A stretch of DNA of 64,000 bases from Taibaiella helva (GTDB lineage Bacteria; Bacteroidota; Bacteroidia; Chitinophagales; Chitinophagaceae), in contig NZ_QUZZ01000004.1 of NCBI RefSeq assembly GCF_003545695.1, positions 62,001 through 126,000 of the forward strand, given 5' to 3'. The notes under the pieces are model-generated. The model was not told the DNA's origin. It did not search any database and saw only the letters and a list, made by a program, of their open reading frames with translations. Both the position numbers and the translations under genes were made by a program. Below, piece by piece: positions 45,294 to 52,524 of the stretch. Each line of letters starts with the position of its first letter. Position 1 is the first letter of the stretch.

Positions 45294-46367
45294 ATGCGTT
45301 TACCTTCTTTAAAATGGCTGTTGCCGGCCACTTTTTTTATCTCCGCCCTACCCGCTTTTGCCCAAAAGAAGACCTACCAGATCAGCGCGGTCGCTTTCTA
45401 TAACCTGGAAAATCTTTTCGACACAGAAGATGATCCGAAGAAATTCGATGAAGAATTTACGCCTACCGGCGCTTACCACTACACGGAGGAGATCTACCGC
45501 AAAAAGCTGCACAACATGGCTACCGTGCTGTCGCAGCTGGCAACGGAAAAAAATCCTGACGGCCCGGCCTTTATCGGTGTAGCGGAAATTGAAAACGATA
45601 AGGTGCTGCGCGACCTTGTCGCGCAGCCCGAGCTGAAAAGCCGCAACCTGCGGATCGTTCATTTCGAATCGCCCGATTCAAGGGGTATCGATGTGGGCAT
45701 GCTGTATAATCCCAAATATTTTAAAGTGCTCAACGCAAAAGCGCTGCCCGTCGATATCGAGGAGAATGGCAGGAAGGAATATACCCGCGATGTGCTGTAC
45801 GTGACCGGCAAGCTGGGCGATGATACTTTCCATGTTTTCGTGAACCACTGGCCTTCCCGCCGCGGCGGAGAAGCGGCTACCGTGTGGAAGCGTGCCAAAG
45901 CCGCACAGGTGAGCAAAGATGTGATCAACAGTATCGCTGCCACCAATCCCGATGCCAAGTTCATCATTATGGGCGACCTTAACGACGACCCCGTAGATCC
46001 CAGCGTGGCCAAGACTTTAGGCGCTACGGGCGACAAGAGCAAAGTAAAGCCGGGCGGCCTGTTCAACCCCTGGGTGGATTATTACCAGCGGGGTATCGGT
46101 ACCCTGGGCTATAACGACAGCTGGAATCTCTTTGACCAGATCATTATTTCCTACGGCTTTATCAAACCACAGGCCAGCAAATGGCGTTACTACCAGGCGG
46201 AGATCTTCAACCGTAAATTCCTGAAGACACAATTCGGCCAGTACAAAGGCTATCCGCATCGTTCTTTCTCCGACAACAATTGGATCGACGGCTACAGCGA
46301 TCACTTTCCTACGATTATTTACCTGGTGAAAGAGGCGTCCGACGTTAAAGCGGAGGCTGCGCAATAA
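45294..46367 (+). CDS. secreted endonuclease/exonuclease/phosphatase family protein
   Basis: A 357-residue exported protein with a signal peptide ending in LPAFAQ. The EEP fold motifs are NLENLFD near the start, GVAEIEND with the metal-binding Glu, HFESPDSRGIDVGMLY, HWPSRRGG with the catalytic His, and GDLNDDP. The C-terminal SDHFP carries the final Asp-His pair. It could be a secreted nuclease or a phosphodiesterase; nuclease is favoured by the RGIDVGML and NHWPSRRGG motifs. Its 3' end overlaps the convergent glycosyltransferase gene by 23 bp. The ATG at 45294 is used; a TTG is immediately before it. Confidence 0.9.
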   Translation: MRLPSLKWLLPATFFISALPAFAQKKTYQISAVAFYNLENLFDTEDDPKKFDEEFTPTGAYHYTEEIYRKKLHNMATVLSQLATEKNPDGPAFIGVAEIENDKVLRDLVAQPELKSRNLRIVHFESPDSRGIDVGMLYNPKYFKVLNAKALPVDIEENGRKEYTRDVLYVTGKLGDDTFHVFVNHWPSRRGGEAATVWKRAKAAQVSKDVINSIAATNPDAKFIIMGDLNDDPVDPSVAKTLGATGDKSKVKPGGLFNPWVDYYQRGIGTLGYNDSWNLFDQIIISYGFIKPQASKWRYYQAEIFNRKFLKTQFGQYKGYPHRSFSDNNWIDGYSDHFPTIIYLVKEASDVKAEAAQ

Positions 46368-47451
46368 GCGCAAGAAAAGGCGCTATTACGCTTACCATAT
46401 TTTCATTTGTCCCCAAAGGCCTTAGTGGTGTATATGCCGCCGCTAAGGCCTTTGGTATATCCTGTCCCAGCTGCAGCTGCCGCTGGGACACGGCGCTGAA
46501 GTAATGCTTCTTTGCGAGGTAGCGTGCCAGGTATTCCTGTTCGCTTTGTCCCGGCGTCGGTATCAGCAACGCTTTCTTACCCAGGACGGCCAGATCCATT
46601 ACGGTGGAATAGCCGCTGCGGCAAACCAGCAAGGCGGCTGCTGTGATTTGCTCCAGCAGGGCTTCTCCGCTGAGGTGCGTATGGTAAGTAATGTGTGCCG
46701 GCAAAGCCTGCGGTACTACAGCGCCTGGCTTGCCCGCCACAACTACAAATGTATACTGCGTGAGCAGCGCAGCCTGCTCCAGTATCAGCCGCTCCAACTG
46801 GCCGCGCATGGGCTCGGGCCCCGAGAGCAGCACGAGGATCGAGGCGCCTGCAGCAGCCGGCTGATGGCAACCCATGAATTGCGAGAGGATGCCGATATAT
46901 GTAGCCTGGCGGGGCAACAACCCCGGGTGGGCAAGCTTGCCAGACAAGCCGCCGTCGCGCTCCGCATCGACTACCCAGCAGGCATCGAAGCGTTCCAGCA
47001 GGTGATAATGCAGCCGGCGCAGGCCCGCATCGGTAATATCGCCCAGGCCGCTTTGTACCTGGAGCTGATGAGTAAGGATCACACAAGGCAGCTGCGCGTG
47101 ATACAAGCCGTAACGGTTGTCGGAAATGACCAGGTCGAAATGATGCTGCGCCTGCTGGTCCTTCAGCCAGCGATGCTCCCTCCGGATAGCCGATAAGATG
47201 CGAGGTACCTGAATCAGGATACGCATCGTGAACCATGTCTTACTTTTGCTATAGCGGATACCATAACCTTTAAGCGGCAGCAAGGGCAGACGGGGAAAAT
47301 TTTCCCTCAAAAGGATAGCCGCGGCGCCTTCTGCAGCGGCTGTTACCTTATGGCCCTGATCAAGCAAATACCGGATAACCGGGATGCAACGGGTGGTATG
47401 TCCCAGTCCCCAATCCAGTGGCGCTATTAATATTTTCAATGACGCAGCCAA
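46345..47451 (-). CDS. MurG-like glycosyltransferase
   Basis: A 368-residue GT-B-type glycosyltransferase related to MurG and UDP-GlcNAc transferases. The N-terminal acceptor domain begins KILIAPLDWGLGHTTRC, with the glycine-rich loop GLGH. The C-terminal donor domain shows VLLSGPEPMR, CRSGYSTVMDLAVLGKKALLIP and TPGQSEQEYLA, which contact the nucleotide sugar. The target could be a polysaccharide or lipid; it is not MurG itself, given the lack of a division-cluster context. Both candidate starts are TTG (47451 and 47439); MKIL from 47439 matches the family better. A TACTTTTG box lies at 47473-47480. Its tail overlaps the EEP gene. Confidence 0.85.
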   Translation of the reverse strand: MAASLKILIAPLDWGLGHTTRCIPVIRYLLDQGHKVTAAAEGAAAILLRENFPRLPLLPLKGYGIRYSKSKTWFTMRILIQVPRILSAIRREHRWLKDQQAQHHFDLVISDNRYGLYHAQLPCVILTHQLQVQSGLGDITDAGLRRLHYHLLERFDACWVVDAERDGGLSGKLAHPGLLPRQATYIGILSQFMGCHQPAAAGASILVLLSGPEPMRGQLERLILEQAALLTQYTFVVVAGKPGAVVPQALPAHITYHTHLSGEALLEQITAAALLVCRSGYSTVMDLAVLGKKALLIPTPGQSEQEYLARYLAKKHYFSAVSQRQLQLGQDIPKALAAAYTPLRPLGTNENMVSVIAPFLALIAQPPL

Positions 47452-47505
47452 TTCAATTTTTGATTAACTTTACAAAAGTAAGGGATCAAATATACCCGTA
47501 TTCTT

Positions 47506-47655
47506 ATGAAGCGTATTTCGAAAGCAGGATATTTTTTAGTGATCGCGCTGGGATTAGGATTGTTATTGGAAAGCTGCGCCAGCTCCCGCAATTGCGGCTG
47601 CAATGATCTCAGCAGGATTAAAGCTCCCAAAAGCCATAAAAGAAATGTTTATTAG
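47506..47655 (+). CDS. tiny lipoprotein, 49 residues
   Basis: A short gene with a lipoprotein signal (KAGYFLVIALGLGLLLESC, lipobox LESC). After the acylated Cys the mature peptide is only about 27 residues, basic, with two more cysteines in NCGCND. The likely start MKR, hydrophobic core and lipobox all fit, and the gene lies in an otherwise empty divergent region. It may be an outer-membrane or periplasmic micro-lipoprotein; no family is recognised. Independent evidence such as conservation is lacking here, so it should be treated as probable. Confidence 0.6.
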   Translation: MKRISKAGYFLVIALGLGLLLESCASSRNCGCNDLSRIKAPKSHKRNVY

Positions 47656-47692
47656 GTAAGGCATACGGCTTTGCCGGCCTTAACGGGTCGTT

Positions 47693-47932
47693 ATGTACGG
47701 ACGTAGTGAGAAAATATGGAAGCAATACCCGCAGAACATCACTGCGGTCAACAATAAAGAAGCACTTTACCTGCTTCATTACCTGTCCTATGTCCGCATT
47801 ACCAAATGTCATCTGGGCCTGACGGAGATCATCGATCTTCAGCGGTACCGGATCATCCGGAAGAAGCACATGGTCAGCCGCATGCTGGCCGAAAAAGACC
47901 AGCTCTTTCTTTTCCCTGTGAACAAGAACTGA
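47693..47932 (+). CDS. small basic protein of unknown function
   Basis: A 79-residue protein, basic and rich in aromatic and leucine residues (ALYLLHYLSYVRIT, LQRYRIIRKK). It has no signal peptide or membrane segment. It lies 37 bp after the tiny lipoprotein gene on the same strand and could be cotranscribed. Its amino acid composition is plausible for a real protein, but no family is recognised, and a 109-residue frame also runs opposite to it. The plus-strand version is preferred on composition. Confidence 0.5.
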   Translation: MYGRSEKIWKQYPQNITAVNNKEALYLLHYLSYVRITKCHLGLTEIIDLQRYRIIRKKHMVSRMLAEKDQLFLFPVNKN

Positions 47933-48031
47933 GATTTTGATCAACATAGCGTGGCCAGGGCCTCCGGCTCGCTTTCAGCGTATAGATTTCCGCAATAAAA
48001 TTCGTTTTTTTTCGTTTTCTTTGGCATTGAT

Positions 48032-50458
48032 ATGCCTTTGAAAAAATCTCTACTCCTCCTGCTTTGCTGTATCGGCTGCGCCTTCGGCAGCTGGGCGCAG
48101 AACGCTACGCTTACCGGCAGGATCACTGACGAAGATAATGTTCCCTTGTTCAAGATACCGGTCGAAGAAACCGGCACCGATAACGTTGCCTTCACCGATA
48201 GCAGCGGCCAATACAGCATTTCCATTCCTGCAGGTAAAAAGATCAGCTTCCGCATTGCCTTCCTGGGCTTCGAGCCGGAAGCTTTTTCCGTAAAAGCCAC
48301 AGAGGGCGCCGCGCTCACACGCGACATCGTGATGAAACGCTATTACAACAATATGCTGGGTGAGGTCGAGGTGAAAGATAACCAGACCCGTCATGAAGCG
48401 GGTAATGTGGTGGTGAACCTGGAGAATGTAGACCTGAATCCCGGGCCTGTAGGCGGGGTGGAAGGCTTGCTGAAGACCTTGGTCGGCTCCAACAATGAGC
48501 TGACATCGCAATACACCGTGCGCGGCGGCAACTTCGATGAGAACCTGGTTTATGTGAACGACTTCGAGATCTATCGTCCGTTCCTGGTACGCAGCGGCCA
48601 GCAGGAAGGCTTAAGCTTTGTCAACTCCGACCTCACAGCGGGTGTTAACTTTTCTGTTGGCGGCTTCCAATCCAAATATGGCGATAAGATGTCGTCGGTG
48701 CTGGATGTGACTTATAAGCGTCCCAAAAAATTTGCCGGCTCGGTCATGCTGAGCCTGCTGGGCCTGCAGGCCCATGTGGAAGGCGCCACCCGCAACAAAA
48801 AACTGACCTACCTGCTTGGTGTAAGGCAAAAATCCAACCAGTACCTGCTGCAGTCGCAGCCGACCAAAGGACAATACAATCCTTCCTTTACCGATATACA
48901 GGGCCTGATCAATTACCGCTTCAGCGATCGCTGGGAATTGGAACTGATCGGCAACTATGCCCGCAACCGCTTCAGCTTTCAGCCGGAAGAAAGCGTCGCT
49001 GCGTTTGGTTTTGTGAACGAAGCCTACAAGCTGCGTACTGTTTTCCAGGGTAATGAGCGCGACCAGTTCGACTCCCGCTTCGCCGGTCTTTCCTTGTCTT
49101 TCCGCCCGACGAAGAAAAGCAAGATCAAGCTTCTGGCTTCTGGCTTCCAAACCAATGAGCACGAGACTTACGATATTTATGGCGAATATGCTTTCTATGC
49201 CCTGGAAGCCGACCTGGGCAAGCCCGACTTCGGCCAGGAAAAATACAGCCTGGGCACCGGTGTGATCCACGATTTTGCCCGCAACTATCTTACGGCCAAT
49301 GTAGGCACTGTGGCGCTCCGCGGCACGCATGATCTCGACAAGCATTACCTGCTATGGGGACTAGATGCGACTTATGTCAATGTAGAAGATAAGTTGCTTG
49401 AGTGGCAGCGCCGCGACTCTGCGGGCTTTAGCCAGCCTTTTGACACCAGCGCGATACGCATGGCCAAGACGTACAGAGCCAACAACGATCTTGATTATAC
49501 CCGGTTCTCCGCTTTTCTTCAGGATAATATCCTGCTCAGCGATATCATGACGCTGACTGTAGGGGTGCGTGCCAACTATACCGCCCTGAACAAAGAGCTG
49601 ATCATCAGCCCCCGCGTCCAATATTCCCTCAAGCCCAAGTGGAACAGAGATGTGGTGTTCCGGCTATCGACGGGCCTGTATGCGCAGCCGCCTTTCTACA
49701 GGGAGATGCGCGATATGGAGGGCAACCTGAATACAGAGCTGAAAGCCCAGAAGTCGTATCATGCCGCAGCGGGGCTGGATTACAATTTCAAGATGTGGGG
49801 TAACCGTCCGTTTAAGGTTACCGCAGAAGTTTATTATAAGCAGCTATGGGACCTGGTACCCTACGAATACGATAATGTGCGCATCCGCTATTATGCCAAC
49901 AACAACGGCAAGGGCTATGCCTATGGCGGTGAAGTGCGCCTGTTTGGCGACCTGGTGAAAGATGCGGAATCATGGGTGAGCGTAGGCTATCTTAAAACGG
50001 ACAATGCGATTCTTGATCCGGCTACAGGCACCTATTCGCAATATTTCCCCAGGCCAACCGACCAGCGCGTCAACTTCGGTATGTTCTTTTCCGACTATCT
50101 GCCCCGCAACAAGAACTTCAAAATGTTCCTTAACCTTATGTATGCGACCGGCCTGCCCTTCAGCCCTCCGGATAAAGGGCTTGATCCGGCTTACCAGCTA
50201 CGCATCCCCGACTACAAGCGTGTAGATATCGGCTTCTCGGCATTGCTGATCGACGGCACTAAGAAAAACCGTCCGGCCTTCAGTTTCTTCAGCGCCTTTA
50301 AATCGGTATGGCTTAGTGCAGAAGTCTTCAATCTGCTGGGCATACAGAATACGCTTTCTTACCAATGGATACAGGACTACACCAGCAACCGCCTTTATGC
50401 TGTACCCAACAGGCTTACAGCCAGGCTGATCAACGTAAAGCTGGCGGCCAAGTTTTAG
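48032..50458 (+). CDS. TonB-dependent receptor with carboxypeptidase-like domain
   Basis: An 808-residue outer membrane receptor. A signal peptide ends in GSWAQ. Then comes a carboxypeptidase regulatory-like beta-sandwich (about 25-110; TGRITDEDNVPLFKIPVEE), a plug domain (about 120-230; VRGGNFDENLVYVNDFEIY) and a barrel ending in an aromatic C-terminal strand (NVKLAAKF). The N-terminal domain is typical of Bacteroidota receptors, but no SusD-like partner follows, so it is not a classical polysaccharide-utilisation SusC pair. The transported substrate is unknown. It is terminated by a strong hairpin. Confidence 0.92.
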   Translation: MPLKKSLLLLLCCIGCAFGSWAQNATLTGRITDEDNVPLFKIPVEETGTDNVAFTDSSGQYSISIPAGKKISFRIAFLGFEPEAFSVKATEGAALTRDIVMKRYYNNMLGEVEVKDNQTRHEAGNVVVNLENVDLNPGPVGGVEGLLKTLVGSNNELTSQYTVRGGNFDENLVYVNDFEIYRPFLVRSGQQEGLSFVNSDLTAGVNFSVGGFQSKYGDKMSSVLDVTYKRPKKFAGSVMLSLLGLQAHVEGATRNKKLTYLLGVRQKSNQYLLQSQPTKGQYNPSFTDIQGLINYRFSDRWELELIGNYARNRFSFQPEESVAAFGFVNEAYKLRTVFQGNERDQFDSRFAGLSLSFRPTKKSKIKLLASGFQTNEHETYDIYGEYAFYALEADLGKPDFGQEKYSLGTGVIHDFARNYLTANVGTVALRGTHDLDKHYLLWGLDATYVNVEDKLLEWQRRDSAGFSQPFDTSAIRMAKTYRANNDLDYTRFSAFLQDNILLSDIMTLTVGVRANYTALNKELIISPRVQYSLKPKWNRDVVFRLSTGLYAQPPFYREMRDMEGNLNTELKAQKSYHAAAGLDYNFKMWGNRPFKVTAEVYYKQLWDLVPYEYDNVRIRYYANNNGKGYAYGGEVRLFGDLVKDAESWVSVGYLKTDNAILDPATGTYSQYFPRPTDQRVNFGMFFSDYLPRNKNFKMFLNLMYATGLPFSPPDKGLDPAYQLRIPDYKRVDIGFSALLIDGTKKNRPAFSFFSAFKSVWLSAEVFNLLGIQNTLSYQWIQDYTSNRLYAVPNRLTARLINVKLAAKF

Positions 50459-50490
50459 GTAAGCACTACAACGTCGTTCTATAAAAGAAG

Positions 50491-50521
50491 AAGAGAAGCA
50501 TAAAGGCTTCTCTTTTTTTAT
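50491..50521 (+). terminator. intrinsic terminator of the TonB receptor gene
   Basis: A 9-bp stem (AAGAGAAGC / GCTTCTCTT) with a 6-nt loop is followed by a T run. Confidence 0.85.
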
Positions 50522-50682
50522 GTGTCCTGTAATAACAGATTGCTGTCTTGCCTTTACCCTGAAACGAGTACCTGCAAATGTTTTCAGGTATTGAACGCTT
50601 GCAGGTAAGGATAAACAGGTATAAGCATGGCAAATGCTTTCCGAAGCAATAAAGCCATGCTTTATCTTGTTCGCAGCGATAT

Positions 50683-50756
50683 AAAAAAACCGCCCCGGCG
50701 AAGAAGTCCGGAGCGGTAGAGCTTTACTTACTAACCCATCGTAAGTAAGGCAAATT
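50683..50756 (-). ncRNA. candidate two-hairpin small RNA
   Basis: On the minus strand a first hairpin TTACTTAC / GTAAGTAA (50748-50724, 9-nt loop) is followed by a GC-rich hairpin (CCGCTCCGG / CCGGGGCGG, about 50715-50692) and a T7 run: an intrinsic terminator with no minus-strand gene upstream of it. A GAAATTTG word resembling the -7 box precedes the first hairpin. The element lies between the TonB receptor and the hsp20 promoter. It would make a transcript of about 65 nt. RNA data are needed to confirm it; a processed or antisense origin is possible. Confidence 0.5.
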
Positions 50757-50858
50757 TCAAAAAAAAGAACGGTAAAATGAAATGTTTTTTTTGTAATATC
50801 ACCCATTTCTGCTTAAAATTCAGCATTCATGCCTGATCTTCATTCTGAAAAAATCAAA

Positions 50859-50905
50859 AATGACATTTCGTCATTAAATCTCATTTGCAAATGACAATAA
50901 GTCAT
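50859..50905 (+). promoter_or_regulatory. paired ATGAC-N5-GTCAT sites, candidate enhancer
   Basis: ATGAC-N5-GTCAT occurs twice (centres near 50867 and 50898, 31 bp apart, about three helical turns). A perfect 12-bp palindrome CATTTGCAAATG (50882-50893) lies between them. They sit at about -76 and -45 relative to the predicted start of hsp20 transcription, where sigma-54 activators bind. Confidence 0.6.
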
Positions 50906-50915
50906 AAAATTTTCA

Positions 50916-50932
50916 CTGGTACAGGTTTTGCT
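50916..50932 (+). promoter_or_regulatory. sigma-54 promoter of hsp20
   Basis: CTGGTACAGGTTTTGCT matches the sigma-54 consensus YTGGCACGRNNNTTGCW at 15 of 17 positions, with GG at 50918-50919 and GC at 50930-50931, exactly the -24/-12 spacing. No TAnnTTTG box is present near the gene. Confidence 0.65.
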
Positions 50933-50989
50933 CTACAGCTTTCAAACAAAAGGTAATCCTTTAAAAATTTTAATTCAAACTTAAATCTA

Positions 50990-51445
50990 ATGAAAATGGT
51001 AAGAACAAATCATTTCCTGCCCCGTACATTCAATGGCCTGGTTGAAGATATCTTTAACGGTAATGCGGCCCGTTTTTTCCGCGATGATGCGGGACATGAT
51101 GAATGGGTACGCCATAGCTACCAGGTGCCTGTAAACGTAAAAGAAAACGAATCGGGCTATACCCTTGAAGTGGTTGCACCCGGCGTGGCCAAGGAAGACC
51201 TCAAGCTCCAGGTGAACGACAAAGTGCTGACCCTCTCTTTCGAGCTAAAAGAAGGCGAACAAAAAGAAGAAGGCAAATGGCTGCGCAGGGAGTTTAAGCA
51301 TCGCTCTTTCAAACGCAGCTTTACGCTCGGCGAACAGGTAGACACCGAAAAGATCACTGCTGCCTATAACAACGGTATCTTATTGCTGACCCTGCCGAAG
51401 AAAGAAGCCGTTATTGCAACCAACAAAGTGATCGATATCCAGTAA
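50990..51445 (+). CDS. Hsp20/alpha-crystallin small heat shock protein
   Basis: A 151-residue small heat shock protein that holds unfolding proteins during stress. The alpha-crystallin domain covers about residues 40-140: VPVNVKENESGYTLEVVAPGV, LKLQVNDKVLTLSFE, and the C-terminal beta strand region AAYNNGILLLTLPKKE. The N-terminal arm (MKMVRTNHFLPRTFNGLVEDIF) is typical of Bacteroidota members. The C-terminal tail is IDIQ rather than a clear IxI motif. Control appears to be by sigma-54 with upstream palindromes. It is monocistronic with its own terminator. Confidence 0.95.
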   Translation: MKMVRTNHFLPRTFNGLVEDIFNGNAARFFRDDAGHDEWVRHSYQVPVNVKENESGYTLEVVAPGVAKEDLKLQVNDKVLTLSFELKEGEQKEEGKWLRREFKHRSFKRSFTLGEQVDTEKITAAYNNGILLLTLPKKEAVIATNKVIDIQ

Positions 51446-51475
51446 GCGGTTTTTGCCCACCGGGTTTCATCTGTC

Positions 51476-51511
51476 AGGGAGCTGCTTCCATAGGGAACAG
51501 CTCCCTTTTTG
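51476..51511 (+). terminator. intrinsic terminator of hsp20
   Basis: A 9-bp stem (AGGGAGCTG / CAGCTCCCT) with an inner TTCC/GGAA pair and a T5 tail. Confidence 0.88.
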
Positions 51512-51559
51512 CTATATGAAAATTCCATTAAAGCGAAGACGATATAAAGATTAATAGAA

Positions 51560-51567
51560 TATATTTG
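51560..51567 (+). promoter_or_regulatory. -7 promoter box of the DUF1579 gene
   Basis: TATATTTG, 16 nt before the ATG at 51584. Confidence 0.55.
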
Positions 51568-51583
51568 CACAAAACTACGTTCT

Positions 51584-52141
51584 ATGAAAAAGCTTCTATT
51601 ACTCTCCGCAACACTGATCAGCCTCTCTGCCGTCGCGCAAACGGCGGAAGAAAAAGCCTGGATGGCCTTTATGACCCCGGGCGAACAGCACCAGGCCATG
51701 GCCAAGGAAAATGGCAAATGGAATGAGGAGATCACGTTCTACATGGCGCCCGACGCACCGCCCTCTACCGCCAAGGCCTCCTGCAATAATGAAATGATCC
51801 TCGGCGGCCGCTACCAGCGCAGCGTACATACCGGCGATATGATGGGCATGCCCTTCGAAGGCATCAGCACTACCGGCTACGATAATGGCCGCAGGGTCTT
51901 CTTCAGCACCTGGATCGACAATATGGGTACCGGTATTATGTATATGGAAGGCAAATACGATGCGGCAAAGAAAATGCTTGAGCTTAAAGGCACCACTACC
52001 GATCCGGTTACGGGCAAAGCCATGCCGGTAAGGCAAACGCTTCGTTGGGTTGATGCCAATACGCAGGAAATGGAAATGTTCAACACCGCAAATGGCAAGG
52101 AGTACAAGTCTATGGTGATCAAGCTTACCCGTGCGACCTAA
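51584..52141 (+). CDS. secreted DUF1579 family protein
   Basis: A 185-residue protein with a signal peptide (MKKLLLLSATLISLSAVAQ). The DUF1579 domain fills the mature part: GKWNEEITFYM, NEMILGGRYQRSVHTGDMMGMPFEGISTTGYD, STWIDNMGTGIMYMEG and a terminal VIKLTR. The family fold is a lipocalin-like barrel; ligand and function are unknown. The gene has its own promoter box and ends in a strong terminator, so it is monocistronic. Confidence 0.9.
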   Translation: MKKLLLLSATLISLSAVAQTAEEKAWMAFMTPGEQHQAMAKENGKWNEEITFYMAPDAPPSTAKASCNNEMILGGRYQRSVHTGDMMGMPFEGISTTGYDNGRRVFFSTWIDNMGTGIMYMEGKYDAAKKMLELKGTTTDPVTGKAMPVRQTLRWVDANTQEMEMFNTANGKEYKSMVIKLTRAT

Positions 52142-52177
52142 AGCATCACATATCCTGAAGATTATCTTTGTCGCAAT

Positions 52178-52210
52178 AAAGAATGCCCGGGCTGAGCCCG
52201 GGCATTCTTT
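52178..52210 (+). terminator. strong intrinsic terminator
   Basis: A 15-bp perfect stem (AAAGAATGCCCGGGC and complement) closes on a TGA loop. A TATCTTTG promoter-like word at 52163-52170 lies only 7 nt before it. Confidence 0.9.
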
Positions 52211-52236
52211 TGTCCTACGGTGCAGCCATTAAAACA

Positions 52237-52267
52237 ACAGGAGCCATCTTTTAGAGACAGCTCCTGT
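52237..52267 (-). terminator. terminator of the lmo0937-type gene
   Basis: ACAGGAGC / GCTCCTGT arms with a 15-nt loop; on the minus strand they are followed by TTGTTTTAA. Confidence 0.7.
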
Positions 52268-52284
52268 AACAGCGGGCAAAACCG

Positions 52285-52440
52285 TTAAATTCTTTCCCCC
52301 CTGATGATCCGTAGCAATACGGCTATGACGGCGATTACCAGCAGGATATGAATAAGGCCACCTCCTACATGGAAAACGAAGAAACCAAATACCCATCCGA
52401 TAACCAGGATGACGGCAATAAGATACAATAGACCAGACAT
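52285..52440 (-). CDS. lmo0937-family small membrane protein
   Basis: A 51-residue protein with two membrane helices (LLYLIAVILVIGWVFGFFVF and ILLVIAVIAVLLRI) joined by a short glycine-rich turn (HVGGGLIH). It ends in basic IIRGERI. This matches the tiny lmo0937-type membrane protein family widespread in bacteria and often linked to stress or envelope adaptation; the function is unknown. The start MSGLLYL at 52440 is chosen over longer frames because it matches the usual family length. Confidence 0.85.
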   Translation of the reverse strand: MSGLLYLIAVILVIGWVFGFFVFHVGGGLIHILLVIAVIAVLLRIIRGERI

Positions 52441-52524
52441 AGTATGCAGTTTTGATTTATGCATTATTAACGTCCGGGCAATATTTTGGTTGGTAACCGA
52501 CTCATAAAGAAATGCCAATAAGAC

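Noticed and set aside
50198-50806. A 202-residue minus-strand frame covering the region between the TonB receptor and hsp20.
   Set aside because: It runs through the end of the receptor gene, two terminators and the candidate small RNA, and shows no domain.
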